The notes beneath the pieces were generated by a model. That model worked only from the letters and a program-made list of their open reading frames with translations, was not told where the DNA came from and did no database searches. Position numbers and translations under genes: made by a program. Source: Leptotrichia hofstadii (GTDB taxonomy: Bacteria; Fusobacteriota; Fusobacteriia; Fusobacteriales; Leptotrichiaceae). From it: 64,000 nucleotides of DNA. Positions 8,856 through 18,150 of this stretch are shown here, piece after piece. Every line of letters begins with the position of its first letter. Within the stretch, counting starts at the first letter, position 1. The DNA lies in the NCBI RefSeq assembly GCF_007990525.1, contig NZ_AP019823.1, forward strand, positions 992,001 through 1,056,000, written 5' to 3'.

Positions 8856-9398
8856 ATGGAAGCAACAACAATTAAAAAAGTGGTAGCAATGGGAATCGGT
8901 GCAGCGATTTATATTGTATTATCAAGATTTGTAGCAATTCCGACACCAATTCCGAATACGACATTGCAAGTGACTTTTGCTTTTGTGGCGTTGATGGCAT
9001 TTATATATGGACCTGCAGTTGGTCTGGGGATTGGATTTATTGGGCATACGCTTAATGATATTTCGGGATACGGAAGTGTGTGGTTCAGCTGGGTTGCAGC
9101 GGCGGCATTTTTTGGGCTGGCAACTGGATTTTTAGGAAAAATTGTTAAAATTGAGAATTTTAATGGAGCAAAAATTGTAAAATTTATAGTGGGAGAAGTA
9201 ATTATAAGTTTGATAAGCTGGGTAGTTTTAGCTCCAATTATTGATATTGCAATATATAAGGAACCACAGGCGAAAGCATTTGCACAAGGAGTTACAGCGG
9301 CACTTGGAAATATGATAGTTGTAGCAATTTTAGGTACAATTTTAATATTTGCATTTTCAAAAACAATAGTAAGCAAAGGAAGCTTAAAACAGGAATAA
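8856..9398 (+). CDS. ECF transporter S component, UPF0397 family
   Basis: The protein has 180 residues, is very hydrophobic and has about five to six membrane segments. The N-terminal block (VVAMGIGAAIYIVLSRFVAI, then PTPIPNTTLQ) and GFIGHTLNDISGYGS match the UPF0397/ECF-riboflavin-type S-component family. It should be the substrate-binding subunit for a vitamin or precursor; the substrate cannot be read from sequence. The start is placed after AGAGGTGAG, because the longer frame lacks a ribosome-binding site and would overlap the promoter. The A and T subunits follow. Confidence 0.88.
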   Translation: MEATTIKKVVAMGIGAAIYIVLSRFVAIPTPIPNTTLQVTFAFVALMAFIYGPAVGLGIGFIGHTLNDISGYGSVWFSWVAAAAFFGLATGFLGKIVKIENFNGAKIVKFIVGEVIISLISWVVLAPIIDIAIYKEPQAKAFAQGVTAALGNMIVVAILGTILIFAFSKTIVSKGSLKQE

Positions 9399-9401
9399 TT
9401 T

Positions 9402-9459
9402 AAATAACCCGCATTTTTCAAGTAGCTTTGATGGCTGTGAGAAGATTAGGCGGGTATTT
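9402..9459 (+). ncRNA. Structured intergenic RNA, probable attenuator or terminator between ECF S and A genes
   Basis: AAATA(A)CCCGC pairs with GCGGGTATTT to give a 10-bp stem with one bulged A, enclosing about 37 nt. Inside lies a small AGCT/GGCT helix. The outer 3' strand runs into TATTTTGTTT, so the whole may end part of the transcription after the S gene. It matches no riboswitch class I know. Confidence 0.4.
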
Positions 9460-9548
9460 TGTTTAAACTTTATAAAATAAAAATTTACAATTTAGATTAC
9501 TGAATAAATTTAAATGAAAATATATTCCTAACTTGAAGGGAGGAGAAT

Positions 9549-11261
9549 TTGGAAGAAAATAGAAAAATTGCTGTAAATTTTGAAAATTTTACATTTAAAT
9601 ATGAAAGTCAGTCGGAACCTACATTACATAATATAAATTTGAAAATTTATGAAGGGGAGAAAGTCGTTATAATAGGGCCGTCAGGCTCGGGAAAAAGCAC
9701 TTTGGGACATTGTATAAATGGACTTGTTCCTTATTTTTACAAGGGGGAAATAACAGGAAAGTTTGAGATTTATGGGAAAAAGTGTAAGGAAGTATTTGAA
9801 CATTCTAAATATGTGGGAACTGTTCTTCAGGATTCGGATGCACAGTTTGTGGGGCTTACTGTTGCGGAAGATATAGCGTTTGCTCTGGAAAATGATGAAG
9901 TAAAGACACAGATTATGAAAGAGAAGGTAAAGGAAATAGCAAAATTTGTAAAAATTGAAACACTGCTTGACTTGAAGCCACATGATTTATCTGGGGGACA
10001 GAAGCAGAAAGTGTCACTTGCTGGAATAATGGTGGAGGATACCAACATTGTTCTATATGATGAACCGCTTGCAAATCTTGATCCTTTGAGTGGAAAATAC
10101 GCTATTGAACTGATAGACGAACTTCATAATAATAAAAAACTAACTACAATAATTATAGAGCATAGGCTTGAAGATGTGCTGCACAGGGGAATTGACAGGA
10201 TTATTGTTGTGAATGAAGGCAGAATTATTGCTGACGATAGACCAGATAATATTTTAACTGGAAATTTGCTAAGCAGTATGAACATAAGAGAGCCTTTGTA
10301 TATTTCCTTGCTAAAATACAGTAATGTCAACCTTGAGAAATATAGCAGTATTTCTAATATTGAAAAGATTGACTTTTCTGAATCAAAAGACGGCATTTTA
10401 AACTGGATAAAATATAATTCTCCCAAGGCAAGGGAAAAATCTGAAGAAACATTATTAAAACTTGAAAATATATCATTTTCATACAATGAGAAAAGAAAAA
10501 TATTAAAAAATATAGATATAGATGTAAAAAAAGGTGAAATGATAAGCATAGTTGGTTCAAATGGAGCGGGAAAATCGACGCTGTCAAAGGTTATCGCAGG
10601 ATTTGAAAAGCAGGATGAAGGAAAGATTTACTATAAAAATTTAGATATAAGTGATGAAAATATAACAAAAAGGGCTGAAAAAATAGGTTTTGTACTGCAA
10701 AATCCGAATGCAATGATTTCAAAAGTTACAGTTTTTGATGAAGTAGCATTAGGTCTAAAAACTAGAGGAGTTTCAGAAGATGAAATAGAAAAAAGAGTTA
10801 TTGAAATTCTGGAAATATGTAAATTAAAGCCATTTAGAAAATGGCCTATAAAAGCACTTAGCTATGGGCAGAAAAAAAGGGTTACAATAGCATCTGTCCT
10901 TGTATTACAGCCTGAGATGATAATAGTGGATGAGCCGACAGCAGGGCAGGATTTATTTCATTACAGGGAAATAATGGAATTTTTGAAACAGCTGAATGAA
11001 TTAGGGATTACAATTTTATTTATAACGCATGATATGCATTTGATGTTAGAGTATACTGACAAGGCATACGTTTTTAATGAAGGTAAAATTATAAAATCAG
11101 GAAATCCAGCACAGATTTTGGCAGATAGGAATGTGTTGGAACAGGCAAATTTGAAGGAAACTTCACTTCACTATGTGGCGGAAAAGGCTGGGATAAATTC
11201 GGAAGAGCTTATAAGAACATTTGTGCATTATGAAAAAGAGCAGAAAAAGGCGGGTGATTAG
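9549..11261 (+). CDS. ECF transporter ATPase, fused A-A' subunits (YkoD-like)
   Basis: The protein has 570 residues with two ABC ATPase domains. Domain 1 has Walker A GPSGSGKST at 43-51, LSGGQKQK and VLYDEPLANLDP. Domain 2 has Walker A GSNGAGKST (about residue 335), LSYGQKK and IIVDEPTAGQD, plus the Q-loop and H-loop residues (FITHDMH). The arrangement equals a fusion of EcfA1 and EcfA2. The start is TTG preceded by GGGAGGAG. It energises the S component at 8856 together with the T component that follows directly. Confidence 0.93.
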   Translation: MEENRKIAVNFENFTFKYESQSEPTLHNINLKIYEGEKVVIIGPSGSGKSTLGHCINGLVPYFYKGEITGKFEIYGKKCKEVFEHSKYVGTVLQDSDAQFVGLTVAEDIAFALENDEVKTQIMKEKVKEIAKFVKIETLLDLKPHDLSGGQKQKVSLAGIMVEDTNIVLYDEPLANLDPLSGKYAIELIDELHNNKKLTTIIIEHRLEDVLHRGIDRIIVVNEGRIIADDRPDNILTGNLLSSMNIREPLYISLLKYSNVNLEKYSSISNIEKIDFSESKDGILNWIKYNSPKAREKSEETLLKLENISFSYNEKRKILKNIDIDVKKGEMISIVGSNGAGKSTLSKVIAGFEKQDEGKIYYKNLDISDENITKRAEKIGFVLQNPNAMISKVTVFDEVALGLKTRGVSEDEIEKRVIEILEICKLKPFRKWPIKALSYGQKKRVTIASVLVLQPEMIIVDEPTAGQDLFHYREIMEFLKQLNELGITILFITHDMHLMLEYTDKAYVFNEGKIIKSGNPAQILADRNVLEQANLKETSLHYVAEKAGINSEELIRTFVHYEKEQKKAGD

Positions 11262-12098
11262 ATGGCAGGTACATTTTTACTGGAATATATCGAAAAGGAT
11301 TCTGTGATTCATAGACTAAATGGAGCGGCAAAACTGATTTGTTTCATATTGTGGACTGTTGCGATTATGTTTACTTACGATACGAGGCTTCTTTTAATTT
11401 TGACATTTTTAGGATTTGTACTTTTCAGAATTTCCAAAATAAAGTTTAATGAAATAAAAATTGTATTTTATCTAATTACTATTTTTCTTGTATTAAATTT
11501 AATTATGATTTTTTTATTTTCTCCGCTTGAAGGAACAAAAATTTATGGAACAAGGCATGATATTTTGAAAATTTTTGGAAATTATGTAATAACAAAGGAA
11601 CAGCTGTTTTATGAGTTTAATATATTTGTCAAGTATTTTTCGGTTATTCCTGTCGCTTTGCTGTTTATAATTACAACAAATCCAAGCGAGTTTGCGTCTT
11701 CATTAAACAGGATAGGTGTGCCGTACAAATTTTCTTATGCAGTTTCAATTGCACTAAGATATATTCCAACTGTGCAAGAGGACTTTGTTACAATTAGCAA
11801 GGCACAGCAGGCAAAAGGAATAGATATTTCCAAAAATGTAAAATTAATAACAAGAATAAAAAATATATCCTATACATTAATGCCGTTAATATTTTCAAGC
11901 ATTGAAAAAATAGATATTATAAGCAATGCAATGATTTTAAGAGGATTTGGAAAAAGAAAAAAGAGAACGTGGTATCAGGCAAGAAAAATGAAAATGCCAG
12001 ATATCATAGCAATCGTTGTAACAGCAATATTTGTAATTATTTCAATTGTACTTATAAAAATAAATGGTGGAAGATTTTATAATCCTTTTGTAAATTAG
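11262..12098 (+). CDS. ecfT: ECF transporter transmembrane T component (CbiQ/EcfT family)
   Basis: The protein has 278 residues and about six membrane segments. Two Ala-Arg-Gly-type coupling motifs are replaced by family-like AQQAKGID and ILRGFGKRKK, the cytoplasmic helices that dock on the two ATPase domains. ALRYIPTVQEDF is the conserved helix before the first. The ATG follows the ATPase stop codon directly, so translation is probably coupled. It forms the membrane scaffold of the ECF complex. Confidence 0.9.
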   Translation: MAGTFLLEYIEKDSVIHRLNGAAKLICFILWTVAIMFTYDTRLLLILTFLGFVLFRISKIKFNEIKIVFYLITIFLVLNLIMIFLFSPLEGTKIYGTRHDILKIFGNYVITKEQLFYEFNIFVKYFSVIPVALLFIITTNPSEFASSLNRIGVPYKFSYAVSIALRYIPTVQEDFVTISKAQQAKGIDISKNVKLITRIKNISYTLMPLIFSSIEKIDIISNAMILRGFGKRKKRTWYQARKMKMPDIIAIVVTAIFVIISIVLIKINGGRFYNPFVN

Positions 12099-12153
12099 GA
12101 AGATTTGACTGTGAAATAAGATTTGAATTTTTAAGGAGAGGAATGATGGGAAA

Positions 12154-12825
12154 ATGGTTAATATCGGAAATGACTGGGATGAAATTTTTAAAAAAGAAAA
12201 AGAATTTGAAAAAGATTACTATTTGGATTTGAGAAAATTTTTAGTGAAAGAATATAAGACAAAAACAATTTATCCTGATAAAAATGAGATTTTTTCTGCA
12301 TTTAAGCTAACTAGTTATAAGGACTGCAAAGTTGTAATTCTAGGACAGGATCCGTATCATGGTGAAAATCAGGCACATGGAATGGCATTTTCTGTAAAGC
12401 AGGGAGTTGCCTTGCCACCTTCCCTAAAAAATATTTATAAAGAAATTGAAAATGAATTTGGGTATAAAATGAGTAAAAATGGATTTCTTGAAAAATGGGC
12501 AAAACAGGGAGTATTGCTTTTAAATACGGCACTTACTGTAGTTGCTGGAAATGCCAACTCACATTCAAAAATAGGCTGGGAGATTTTTACAGATAATGTG
12601 ATAAAATATTTGAATGAACGTGAAGAGCCAATAATTTTCATACTTTGGGGAAATAATGCCAAAAGCAAGAAAGCCTTTATTGATACAAATAGACACTATA
12701 TTTTGGAAAGTGTTCATCCAAGCCCATTATCTGCAAGCCGTGGATTTTTTGGCTGTGGACACTTTAAGAAAGTTAATGATATTTTGAAAGAACTAGGGAA
12801 AGAGGAAATTGACTGGCAAATATAA
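12154..12825 (+). CDS. ung: Uracil-DNA glycosylase, family 1
   Basis: The protein has 223 residues, normal for family 1. It removes uracil from DNA. The catalytic water-activating loop GQDPYHG is at residues 64-70 with Asp66. The uracil-binding region reads ILLNTAL-like here (LLLNTALTV), and the Leu-loop HPSPLSASRGFFG is near residue 188. All catalytic residues are present. The gene stands 55 bases after ecfT and may share its transcript. Confidence 0.97.
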   Translation: MVNIGNDWDEIFKKEKEFEKDYYLDLRKFLVKEYKTKTIYPDKNEIFSAFKLTSYKDCKVVILGQDPYHGENQAHGMAFSVKQGVALPPSLKNIYKEIENEFGYKMSKNGFLEKWAKQGVLLLNTALTVVAGNANSHSKIGWEIFTDNVIKYLNEREEPIIFILWGNNAKSKKAFIDTNRHYILESVHPSPLSASRGFFGCGHFKKVNDILKELGKEEIDWQI

Positions 12826-12968
12826 AAATAAAAAAACTATAAAAATTAAGCAACATTGCTATATGAGTCAAGTTCTCTTATATTAAAAATATAAAATTAC
12901 CGTATCAACAAGATTCTACAGAATTTTTTAAAATGATTATTTAAATTTTATGAAAGGGAGGAGTTTTT

Positions 12969-13538
12969 GTGAATTTTAGAAAATCAACTTTTGATGATGT
13001 GGAGAGAATTTTGGAAATCATCGAAAAAGCAAAAATTGAACTAAGGAAACTTGGTTTAGATCAATGGCAAAATGGATATCCAGATCGAAAAGTTATTGAA
13101 AATGATGTGAAAAATGGGATTAGTTATGTTTTAGAAGAAATTTCCGAAAAGAATGATAAATCCGAAAATCAGATTTCTAAAAAAATTATCGGAACTATTG
13201 TATTGTCGCCTAAAAAGGAAGAGCCATATTCTAAAATTGAAGGAAAATGGATAACAAATGATGATTATATTGTAATTCACAGGCTGGCAGTTGATTCTGA
13301 AATAAAGAATAAAGGGATTGCAACAAAGATATTAGAATTTTCGGAAAAAGAGTGCATAAAAAACAAAATGCTCAGTATAAAAGCAGATACACATGAAAAC
13401 AATGAACCAATGAAGAGATTTCTTGAAAAGAATGGATTCAGCTACTGCGGTGTGATTTATTTGGATAGAGAGCCTGATGTTGGGGAAAAGAGAATTGCCT
13501 ATGAGAAAATAATAAAAATACCACATAAATTATTTTAA
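12969..13538 (+). CDS. GNAT-family N-acetyltransferase
   Basis: The protein has 189 residues. The acetyl-CoA binding motif A is seen as VIHRLAVDSEIKNKGIATKI, followed by a C-terminal motif B with MKRFLEKNGF and a final CGVIYLDR strand. The start is GTG with GGGAGG upstream. The sequence resembles amino-group acetyltransferases of unknown target that are common in Firmicutes and Fusobacteria. The substrate is not predictable. Confidence 0.88.
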   Translation: MNFRKSTFDDVERILEIIEKAKIELRKLGLDQWQNGYPDRKVIENDVKNGISYVLEEISEKNDKSENQISKKIIGTIVLSPKKEEPYSKIEGKWITNDDYIVIHRLAVDSEIKNKGIATKILEFSEKECIKNKMLSIKADTHENNEPMKRFLEKNGFSYCGVIYLDREPDVGEKRIAYEKIIKIPHKLF

Positions 13539-13931
13539 GTATTCAAATAAAAGACTTTTTAAATTTTAGATTATTTTTTCATTAACAATAGTTTGCTTGA
13601 TAATTTTTAATCAAAATAACAGTTTGTGATTAAATTAAAATGTCGTGATTTTTTGGAAATGAAATCAATTGTTTGAGCGAAGTTGCACGTAGCGAGTTTC
13701 GATTTTGTTTTCAAAAAATACTTAGATAAGCTGGGATTGTAAAGGAGATGGCGATTGATATCCTTTACGTTAAAAAAAAAGAAAAGATATTAAAAGAAAT
13801 AAAAAAATAAATATTAATAAGAAATCATTAATTAGGATAATAAAAAATAAAAATTAAATATTTTAAGATTAGAATAATATCAAAAGTTTAGATGGTAAAA
13901 TAGTAAAAAAGAAATGGAGTGTGAGATTGTT
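13539..13931. other. Intergenic region with a dispersed repeat, no gene seen
   Basis: No convincing ORF is present. Bases 13641-13770 form one copy of a dispersed element shared with 47908-48027 (opposite strand). The A-rich remainder up to 13931 should hold the promoter of the PLP-enzyme gene, but no box pair stands out. Confidence 0.6.
13641..13770 (+). repeat. Dispersed element, copy A, ending in a GGCGATTG-loop hairpin
   Basis: Read on the minus strand, this segment aligns with 47908-48027. Shared blocks are a terminal hairpin, then (A/G)CTT(A/G)TCTAAG, then ATTTTTTGAAAACAAAA, then ACTCGCT and CGCTCA, then CCAAAAAATCACGACATTTT. The hairpin here is GTAAAGGAgAT-GGCGATTG-ATaTCCTTTAC at 13739-13768. 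No ORF lies inside. Confidence 0.75.
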
Positions 13932-15065
13932 ATGAGATTTGAAACAAAAACGATACATGGGATAAGAAAAGAAAAGAAGAAGGAATTATGGGGAACAAAT
14001 GTTAATTTTGCTTCAACTTTTCCTGTGGCAGAATTTGGAGTGACGCAGGAATTTGAATATTCAAGAGTTTCGGCTCCTACGAGAAATGAGCTTGAAGAAA
14101 TACTTGCTGCATTGGAAAATGGGAAATATGGATATGCCTTTTCATCTGGAATGGCGACTACAACGTCTGTATTTACAATGTTTAAAGCTGGAGATCATAT
14201 TATTTTAGGCCAGGATATTTATGGTGGGACTTATAGGATTGTTCACGATATTTATTCAAAATTTGGATTGGAATACACTTTTGTCGATACAACTGACCTA
14301 AATAATATCCGAAATGCAATTAAGGAAAATACAAAGGCTATTTTTATTGAAACTCCGTCAAATCCATTGCTTGATGTTACGGATATGAGAGGAGTTGCAG
14401 AGATTGCAAAAGAGCATAGCTTGATAACAATTGCAGACAATACTTTTATGACTCCGTATTTACAGAAACCGCTTGATTTTGGGATTGACATTGTAATTCA
14501 TAGTGCAACTAAATTTTTGTCTGGGCATCATGATTTGCTGGCTGGAGTTGCGATTACAAATGATGAGGAGCTTGCGGAAAAAATTAAGTTTTCACAAGTT
14601 GCGGCTGGAGCCTTAATTTCTCCATTTGACAGCTGGCTTTTGATGAGAAGTCTTAAAACATTGAAGCTTAGAGTGGAAGCGGCACAAACGAATGCAGAAA
14701 AACTGATAGAATTTTTTCAAAGCCATGATGCAGTTGATAAAATTTACTATCCGGCTTTGGATACAAATAAAGGTAAAAAAATTCATGAAAGTCAGGCAAC
14801 AGGCGGAGGTTCAGTATTCTCATTTACTTTAAAGGACGATTCAAAAGTAAAAACATTTTTTGAAAGCTTGAAAGTGGCGCTATTTGCAGCGAGTCTTGGT
14901 GGAGCAGAAACTTTGGTAACTCATCCAAGTACAATTACGCACGCCGAAATGCCTGATGAAGAAAAAGAGGCTAGAGGATTTACAAATTCATTGATAAGAA
15001 TAGCTGTTGGATTTGAGAATATTGATGATTTGATTGAAGATTTTAAACAGGCATTGGAAAAATAA
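13932..15065 (+). CDS. Cys/Met metabolism PLP-dependent enzyme (cystathionine gamma-synthase/lyase or methionine gamma-lyase type)
   Basis: The protein has 377 residues. The family signature is complete: SSGMATTTSV, the GGTYR loop that holds the cofactor, ETPSNPLLDVTD, DNTFMTPYLQKP, and the PLP lysine in SATKFLSGHHD. SLGGAETLVTHPST lies near the C-terminus. It handles sulfur amino acids by beta- or gamma-elimination or replacement; sequence alone does not separate the subclasses. The start is set at the ATG after GTGAG, not at the in-frame ATG six codons earlier, which has no ribosome-binding site. Confidence 0.9.
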   Translation: MRFETKTIHGIRKEKKKELWGTNVNFASTFPVAEFGVTQEFEYSRVSAPTRNELEEILAALENGKYGYAFSSGMATTTSVFTMFKAGDHIILGQDIYGGTYRIVHDIYSKFGLEYTFVDTTDLNNIRNAIKENTKAIFIETPSNPLLDVTDMRGVAEIAKEHSLITIADNTFMTPYLQKPLDFGIDIVIHSATKFLSGHHDLLAGVAITNDEELAEKIKFSQVAAGALISPFDSWLLMRSLKTLKLRVEAAQTNAEKLIEFFQSHDAVDKIYYPALDTNKGKKIHESQATGGGSVFSFTLKDDSKVKTFFESLKVALFAASLGGAETLVTHPSTITHAEMPDEEKEARGFTNSLIRIAVGFENIDDLIEDFKQALEK

Positions 15066-15084
15066 AGAATAAAGGAAAAAATAG

Positions 15085-15771
15085 ATGGCAACAAAAAGAA
15101 GAAGAAAAACTGGAAGAAGTTCAAAAGTTGGAAATGAAAAATTAATTGCCGCGATAATTACTGTATTATTAGCAATATTTGGATTTGCATACAATGGAGT
15201 TAATTCAAAATCGAGTAAAAAAAGAGCAAAAACAATCAATTCCAAAAAAAGTACAGCTGCAAAAAGTACAAAAAATAATTCTTCAAATGCTAAAGTTCTG
15301 CAAAATCCAACTATTCTGAAAGGTTATCAGGCTGTAAAAGTCAGCGATGGAGATACTATGAATGTTCAGAAAGTGGAAAATGGAAAATTTACTGGGGAAG
15401 TTATAAAAATCAGGATGTTTGGAATTGATGCTCCTGAAAAGACGCAGGATTATGGTAATGAAAGCAAACAGGCACTGGAAAAGCTGGTGAGTGGAAAGAC
15501 ACTTGAAATTGAGGAGAAAAACAGGGATAGATATGGCAGAACAGTGGCTGTAGTCTATGCTGACGGAAAAAATGTAAATGAGGAAATGGTAAAGGCTGGG
15601 AATGCGTGGTGGTATCAGGAATACGATAAAAATGATACTAGAATGCAGGCTTATCAGGAAAATGCCAAAAAGAATAAACTTGGACTGTTTGGGAAAAGAG
15701 GATATATAGAGCCGTGGAATTACAGAAGAGAGAAAAAGGCGGCAGCAACGGGCAGAACTAAAAGTAAATAA
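15085..15771 (+). CDS. Membrane-anchored thermonuclease-family (SNase) protein
   Basis: The protein has 228 residues. A basic N-terminus is followed by one membrane segment (about 20-36), a Ser/Lys/Asn-rich linker, and a staphylococcal-nuclease domain from about residue 78. The catalytic pattern is present: VSDGDTM, the Arg and Asp/Glu of IRMFGIDAPEKTQ, and the second Arg in DRYGRTVA. It should be a Ca2+-dependent nuclease exposed outside the inner membrane. It starts 19 bases after the PLP enzyme. Confidence 0.92.
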   Translation: MATKRRRKTGRSSKVGNEKLIAAIITVLLAIFGFAYNGVNSKSSKKRAKTINSKKSTAAKSTKNNSSNAKVLQNPTILKGYQAVKVSDGDTMNVQKVENGKFTGEVIKIRMFGIDAPEKTQDYGNESKQALEKLVSGKTLEIEEKNRDRYGRTVAVVYADGKNVNEEMVKAGNAWWYQEYDKNDTRMQAYQENAKKNKLGLFGKRGYIEPWNYRREKKAAATGRTKSK

Positions 15772-15832
15772 TGAGTTTAAGTAATTTTGTTAAATGAATA
15801 AAAAGAAGTGAAATAAAGAAAAGGATGATAAG

Positions 15833-17116
15833 ATGTTTATAGATGAAAGTGTAATTACGGTAATTTCTGGAAACGGAGGAGATGGAGCGGCTACATTCAG
15901 ACGTGAAAAATTTGTCCAGTTTGGAGGGCCTGACGGTGGAGATGGCGGAAAAGGCGGAGATATTGTCTTTATCGCTGATCCGAATATTAACACTCTTGTG
16001 GATTTTAAGAGCAGTAAAAAATTTAAGGCACAAGACGGGACAAAAGGGTCTGCTGCACGTTCTACTGGAAAATCAGGGGAAGACTTGATTATAAAAGTTC
16101 CAGTTGGAACAATGATTAGGGATTTTGAAACTAATAAACTGCTGCTCGACTTGGATAGTCCAAATGAAAAAGTAATATTTTTAAAAGGTGGAGACGGCGG
16201 ACGTGGAAACATTCATTTCAAATCATCAGTAAAAAAAGCTCCAAGAATTGCAGAAAGTGGGCGTGAAGGTGTAGAGTTAAAAATAAAGCTGGAATTAAAA
16301 CTGCTTGCTGATGTGGCTCTCGTGGGTTATCCAAGTGTAGGAAAATCAAGTTTTATTAATAAAGTGTCAGCTGCCAAATCAAAAGTTGCAAGTTACCATT
16401 TTACAACATTAAAACCTAAATTGGGGGTTGTCAGAATGGGAGATGAGGAAAGTTTTGTGGTGGCGGATGTGCCAGGACTTATTGAAGGTGCTCACGAAGG
16501 AGTGGGACTTGGAGATAGATTTTTAAAGCATATTGAAAGATGTAAGCTGATTATTCATATTGTCGATATTTCAGGCCTTGATGGGCGTAACCCTAAAGAA
16601 GATTTTATAAAAATAAATCACGAATTAAAAAATTACAGCGAAAAGTTATCTCAAAAGAGGCAGATTGTAGTAGCAAATAAAATTGATATGCTCTATGAAG
16701 ATGAAAAATACGATGAATTTGAAAAATTTGTGAAGGAAAATGGAGCAGAATACGTGTATCCAGTTTCTGTAATCGCAAATGACGGATTAAAACTAGTTTT
16801 ATCAAAGGCGTGGGAATTAATTCAGGAAATACCTAGAGAAGAGCTGGAAGAAGTTTATTCGGTTGAGGAACTAATTCAGGAAAATAACAGGAAAGAAGAC
16901 TGGATTGTTAAGAAAACAGCTGACAATGTATTTGAAGTGGATGGACGTATTGTGGATGATGTGCTTAAAAAGTATGTGTTTATTGGAGAAGAAGGAATAA
17001 TAAATTTCCTTCAGAAGATGAGAAGTCTTGGAATGGAGACAGAGCTTGAAAAGGCTGGGGTTGAAGAAGGAGGTATTATAATTATTGCTGGATACGAATT
17101 TGAATATGTGATTTAG
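15833..17116 (+). CDS. obg: GTPase Obg, ribosome assembly
   Basis: The protein has 427 residues. The order is the Gly-rich Obg fold (1-157, with NGGDGAATFRREK and GGPDGGDGGKGG), the G domain and the C-terminal OCT domain. In the G domain G1 is GYPSVGKSS, G2 is YHFTTLKPKLG, G3 is DVPGLIEGA and G4 is NKID. The OCT domain runs from about 345 to the end. Obg binds the large ribosomal subunit and links ribosome assembly to growth. All switch motifs are intact. Confidence 0.97.
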   Translation: MFIDESVITVISGNGGDGAATFRREKFVQFGGPDGGDGGKGGDIVFIADPNINTLVDFKSSKKFKAQDGTKGSAARSTGKSGEDLIIKVPVGTMIRDFETNKLLLDLDSPNEKVIFLKGGDGGRGNIHFKSSVKKAPRIAESGREGVELKIKLELKLLADVALVGYPSVGKSSFINKVSAAKSKVASYHFTTLKPKLGVVRMGDEESFVVADVPGLIEGAHEGVGLGDRFLKHIERCKLIIHIVDISGLDGRNPKEDFIKINHELKNYSEKLSQKRQIVVANKIDMLYEDEKYDEFEKFVKENGAEYVYPVSVIANDGLKLVLSKAWELIQEIPREELEEVYSVEELIQENNRKEDWIVKKTADNVFEVDGRIVDDVLKKYVFIGEEGIINFLQKMRSLGMETELEKAGVEEGGIIIIAGYEFEYVI

Positions 17117-17195
17117 TAATAAATTTTTATAAAAATATTTACAAAGAAAGAAAAATGTGGTTTACTTATAATGAGGGAGGATAAAAAATTAGAAA

Positions 17196-18113
17196 ATGCA
17201 AAAAAAATTAAAAGGGATTGTTATTGCAGGTGCGACGGGAGTTGGGAAAACGGATTTGTCAGTAAAACTTGCAAAACAGCTAAATGCAGTGATTATATCG
17301 GCAGATGCATCTCAAGTTTATAAGGAACTGAATATTGGAACAGCAAAGATAGCTCATGAAGAAATGCAGGGAATACCACATTATATGATTGACCTTGTAA
17401 ACCCTGATGAAGATTATTCTGTGGGAGATTTTGAAAGAGCTGTAAATGCTATTTTGAATGAAAATTGTCAAAATACTGAAAAAAATGTTATTATTGCAGG
17501 TGGAACAGGACTTTATATAAAATCAATTACAGATGGATTTGCACAGTTGCCGTCAAAAGATGAAAAAATTAGAGCTGATTTAGAAAGCAGGAATATAGAA
17601 GAATTACAGGAGATGCTAAAAAGGCTCGATAAAAAGTCTTATGATGAGATTGATTTATCCAACAAATTACGATTAGTCAGGGCTATTGAAGTTTGTCTTT
17701 TGACTGGTGGAAAATTTAGTGAACTGCGTGTTCAAAATGTCAAGAATAATAGCTATGAATTTCTCAAAATCTTTCTTACGCGGGATAGGAAAGAACTTTA
17801 TGAGCGTATTAACAAGCGAGTGGACATTATGATTTCAAAGGGGCTTGTTGAAGAAGTGCACAAAATATATACGAAATATAACAAAGGTTGTTTCAAAATA
17901 TCGTCGATAGGCTACAAGGAATTATTTTGCTATTTTGATGGGAAAATAACGTTAGAGGAAGCTATTGAAGAAATAAAAAAGGAAAGTCGAAGATATGCAA
18001 AAAGACAAATGACATGGTTCAAAAAAGAAAAAAACTATATTACTTATAATTTGTCAGAATTAACTGAAGACGAAGTAATGAAAAATATTTTTGAAAAATG
18101 GAAAAAATTTTAG
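17196..18113 (+). CDS. miaA: tRNA dimethylallyltransferase
   Basis: The protein has 305 residues, the family norm. It adds the dimethylallyl group to A37 of tRNAs reading UNN codons. The P-loop GATGVGKTDLS is at 12-22; SADASQVYKELNIGTAK and PHYMIDLVNPDEDYSV follow, then AGGTGLYIKSI and the C-terminal RRYAKRQMTWFKKE. The AGGGAGG ribosome-binding site lies 15 bases before the ATG, longer than usual, but no better in-frame start exists. Confidence 0.96.
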   Translation: MQKKLKGIVIAGATGVGKTDLSVKLAKQLNAVIISADASQVYKELNIGTAKIAHEEMQGIPHYMIDLVNPDEDYSVGDFERAVNAILNENCQNTEKNVIIAGGTGLYIKSITDGFAQLPSKDEKIRADLESRNIEELQEMLKRLDKKSYDEIDLSNKLRLVRAIEVCLLTGGKFSELRVQNVKNNSYEFLKIFLTRDRKELYERINKRVDIMISKGLVEEVHKIYTKYNKGCFKISSIGYKELFCYFDGKITLEEAIEEIKKESRRYAKRQMTWFKKEKNYITYNLSELTEDEVMKNIFEKWKKF

Positions 18114-18150
18114 AAAGGAGATTACAGGCTGTGTCCTGTATAAAATCATG
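18114..18150 (+). promoter_or_regulatory. Hairpin between ribosome-binding site and start codon of the EIIA gene
   Basis: AAAGGAG ends at 18120. A perfect 6-bp stem TACAGG/CCTGTA with loop CTGTGT occupies 18123-18140, and the ATG is at 18148. Linear spacing is 27 nt, too long; with the hairpin folded out it is 9 nt, the optimum. The structure therefore probably brings the site and start together. Confidence 0.5.

Noticed and set aside
8909-9421. A 170-codon minus-strand frame over the ECF S-component gene
   Set aside because: It is the antisense shadow of a gene with clear family match, promoter and ribosome site.
9402-9459. Known riboswitch class
   Set aside because: The conserved cores of FMN, TPP, cobalamin, preQ1 and fluoride riboswitches are not present.
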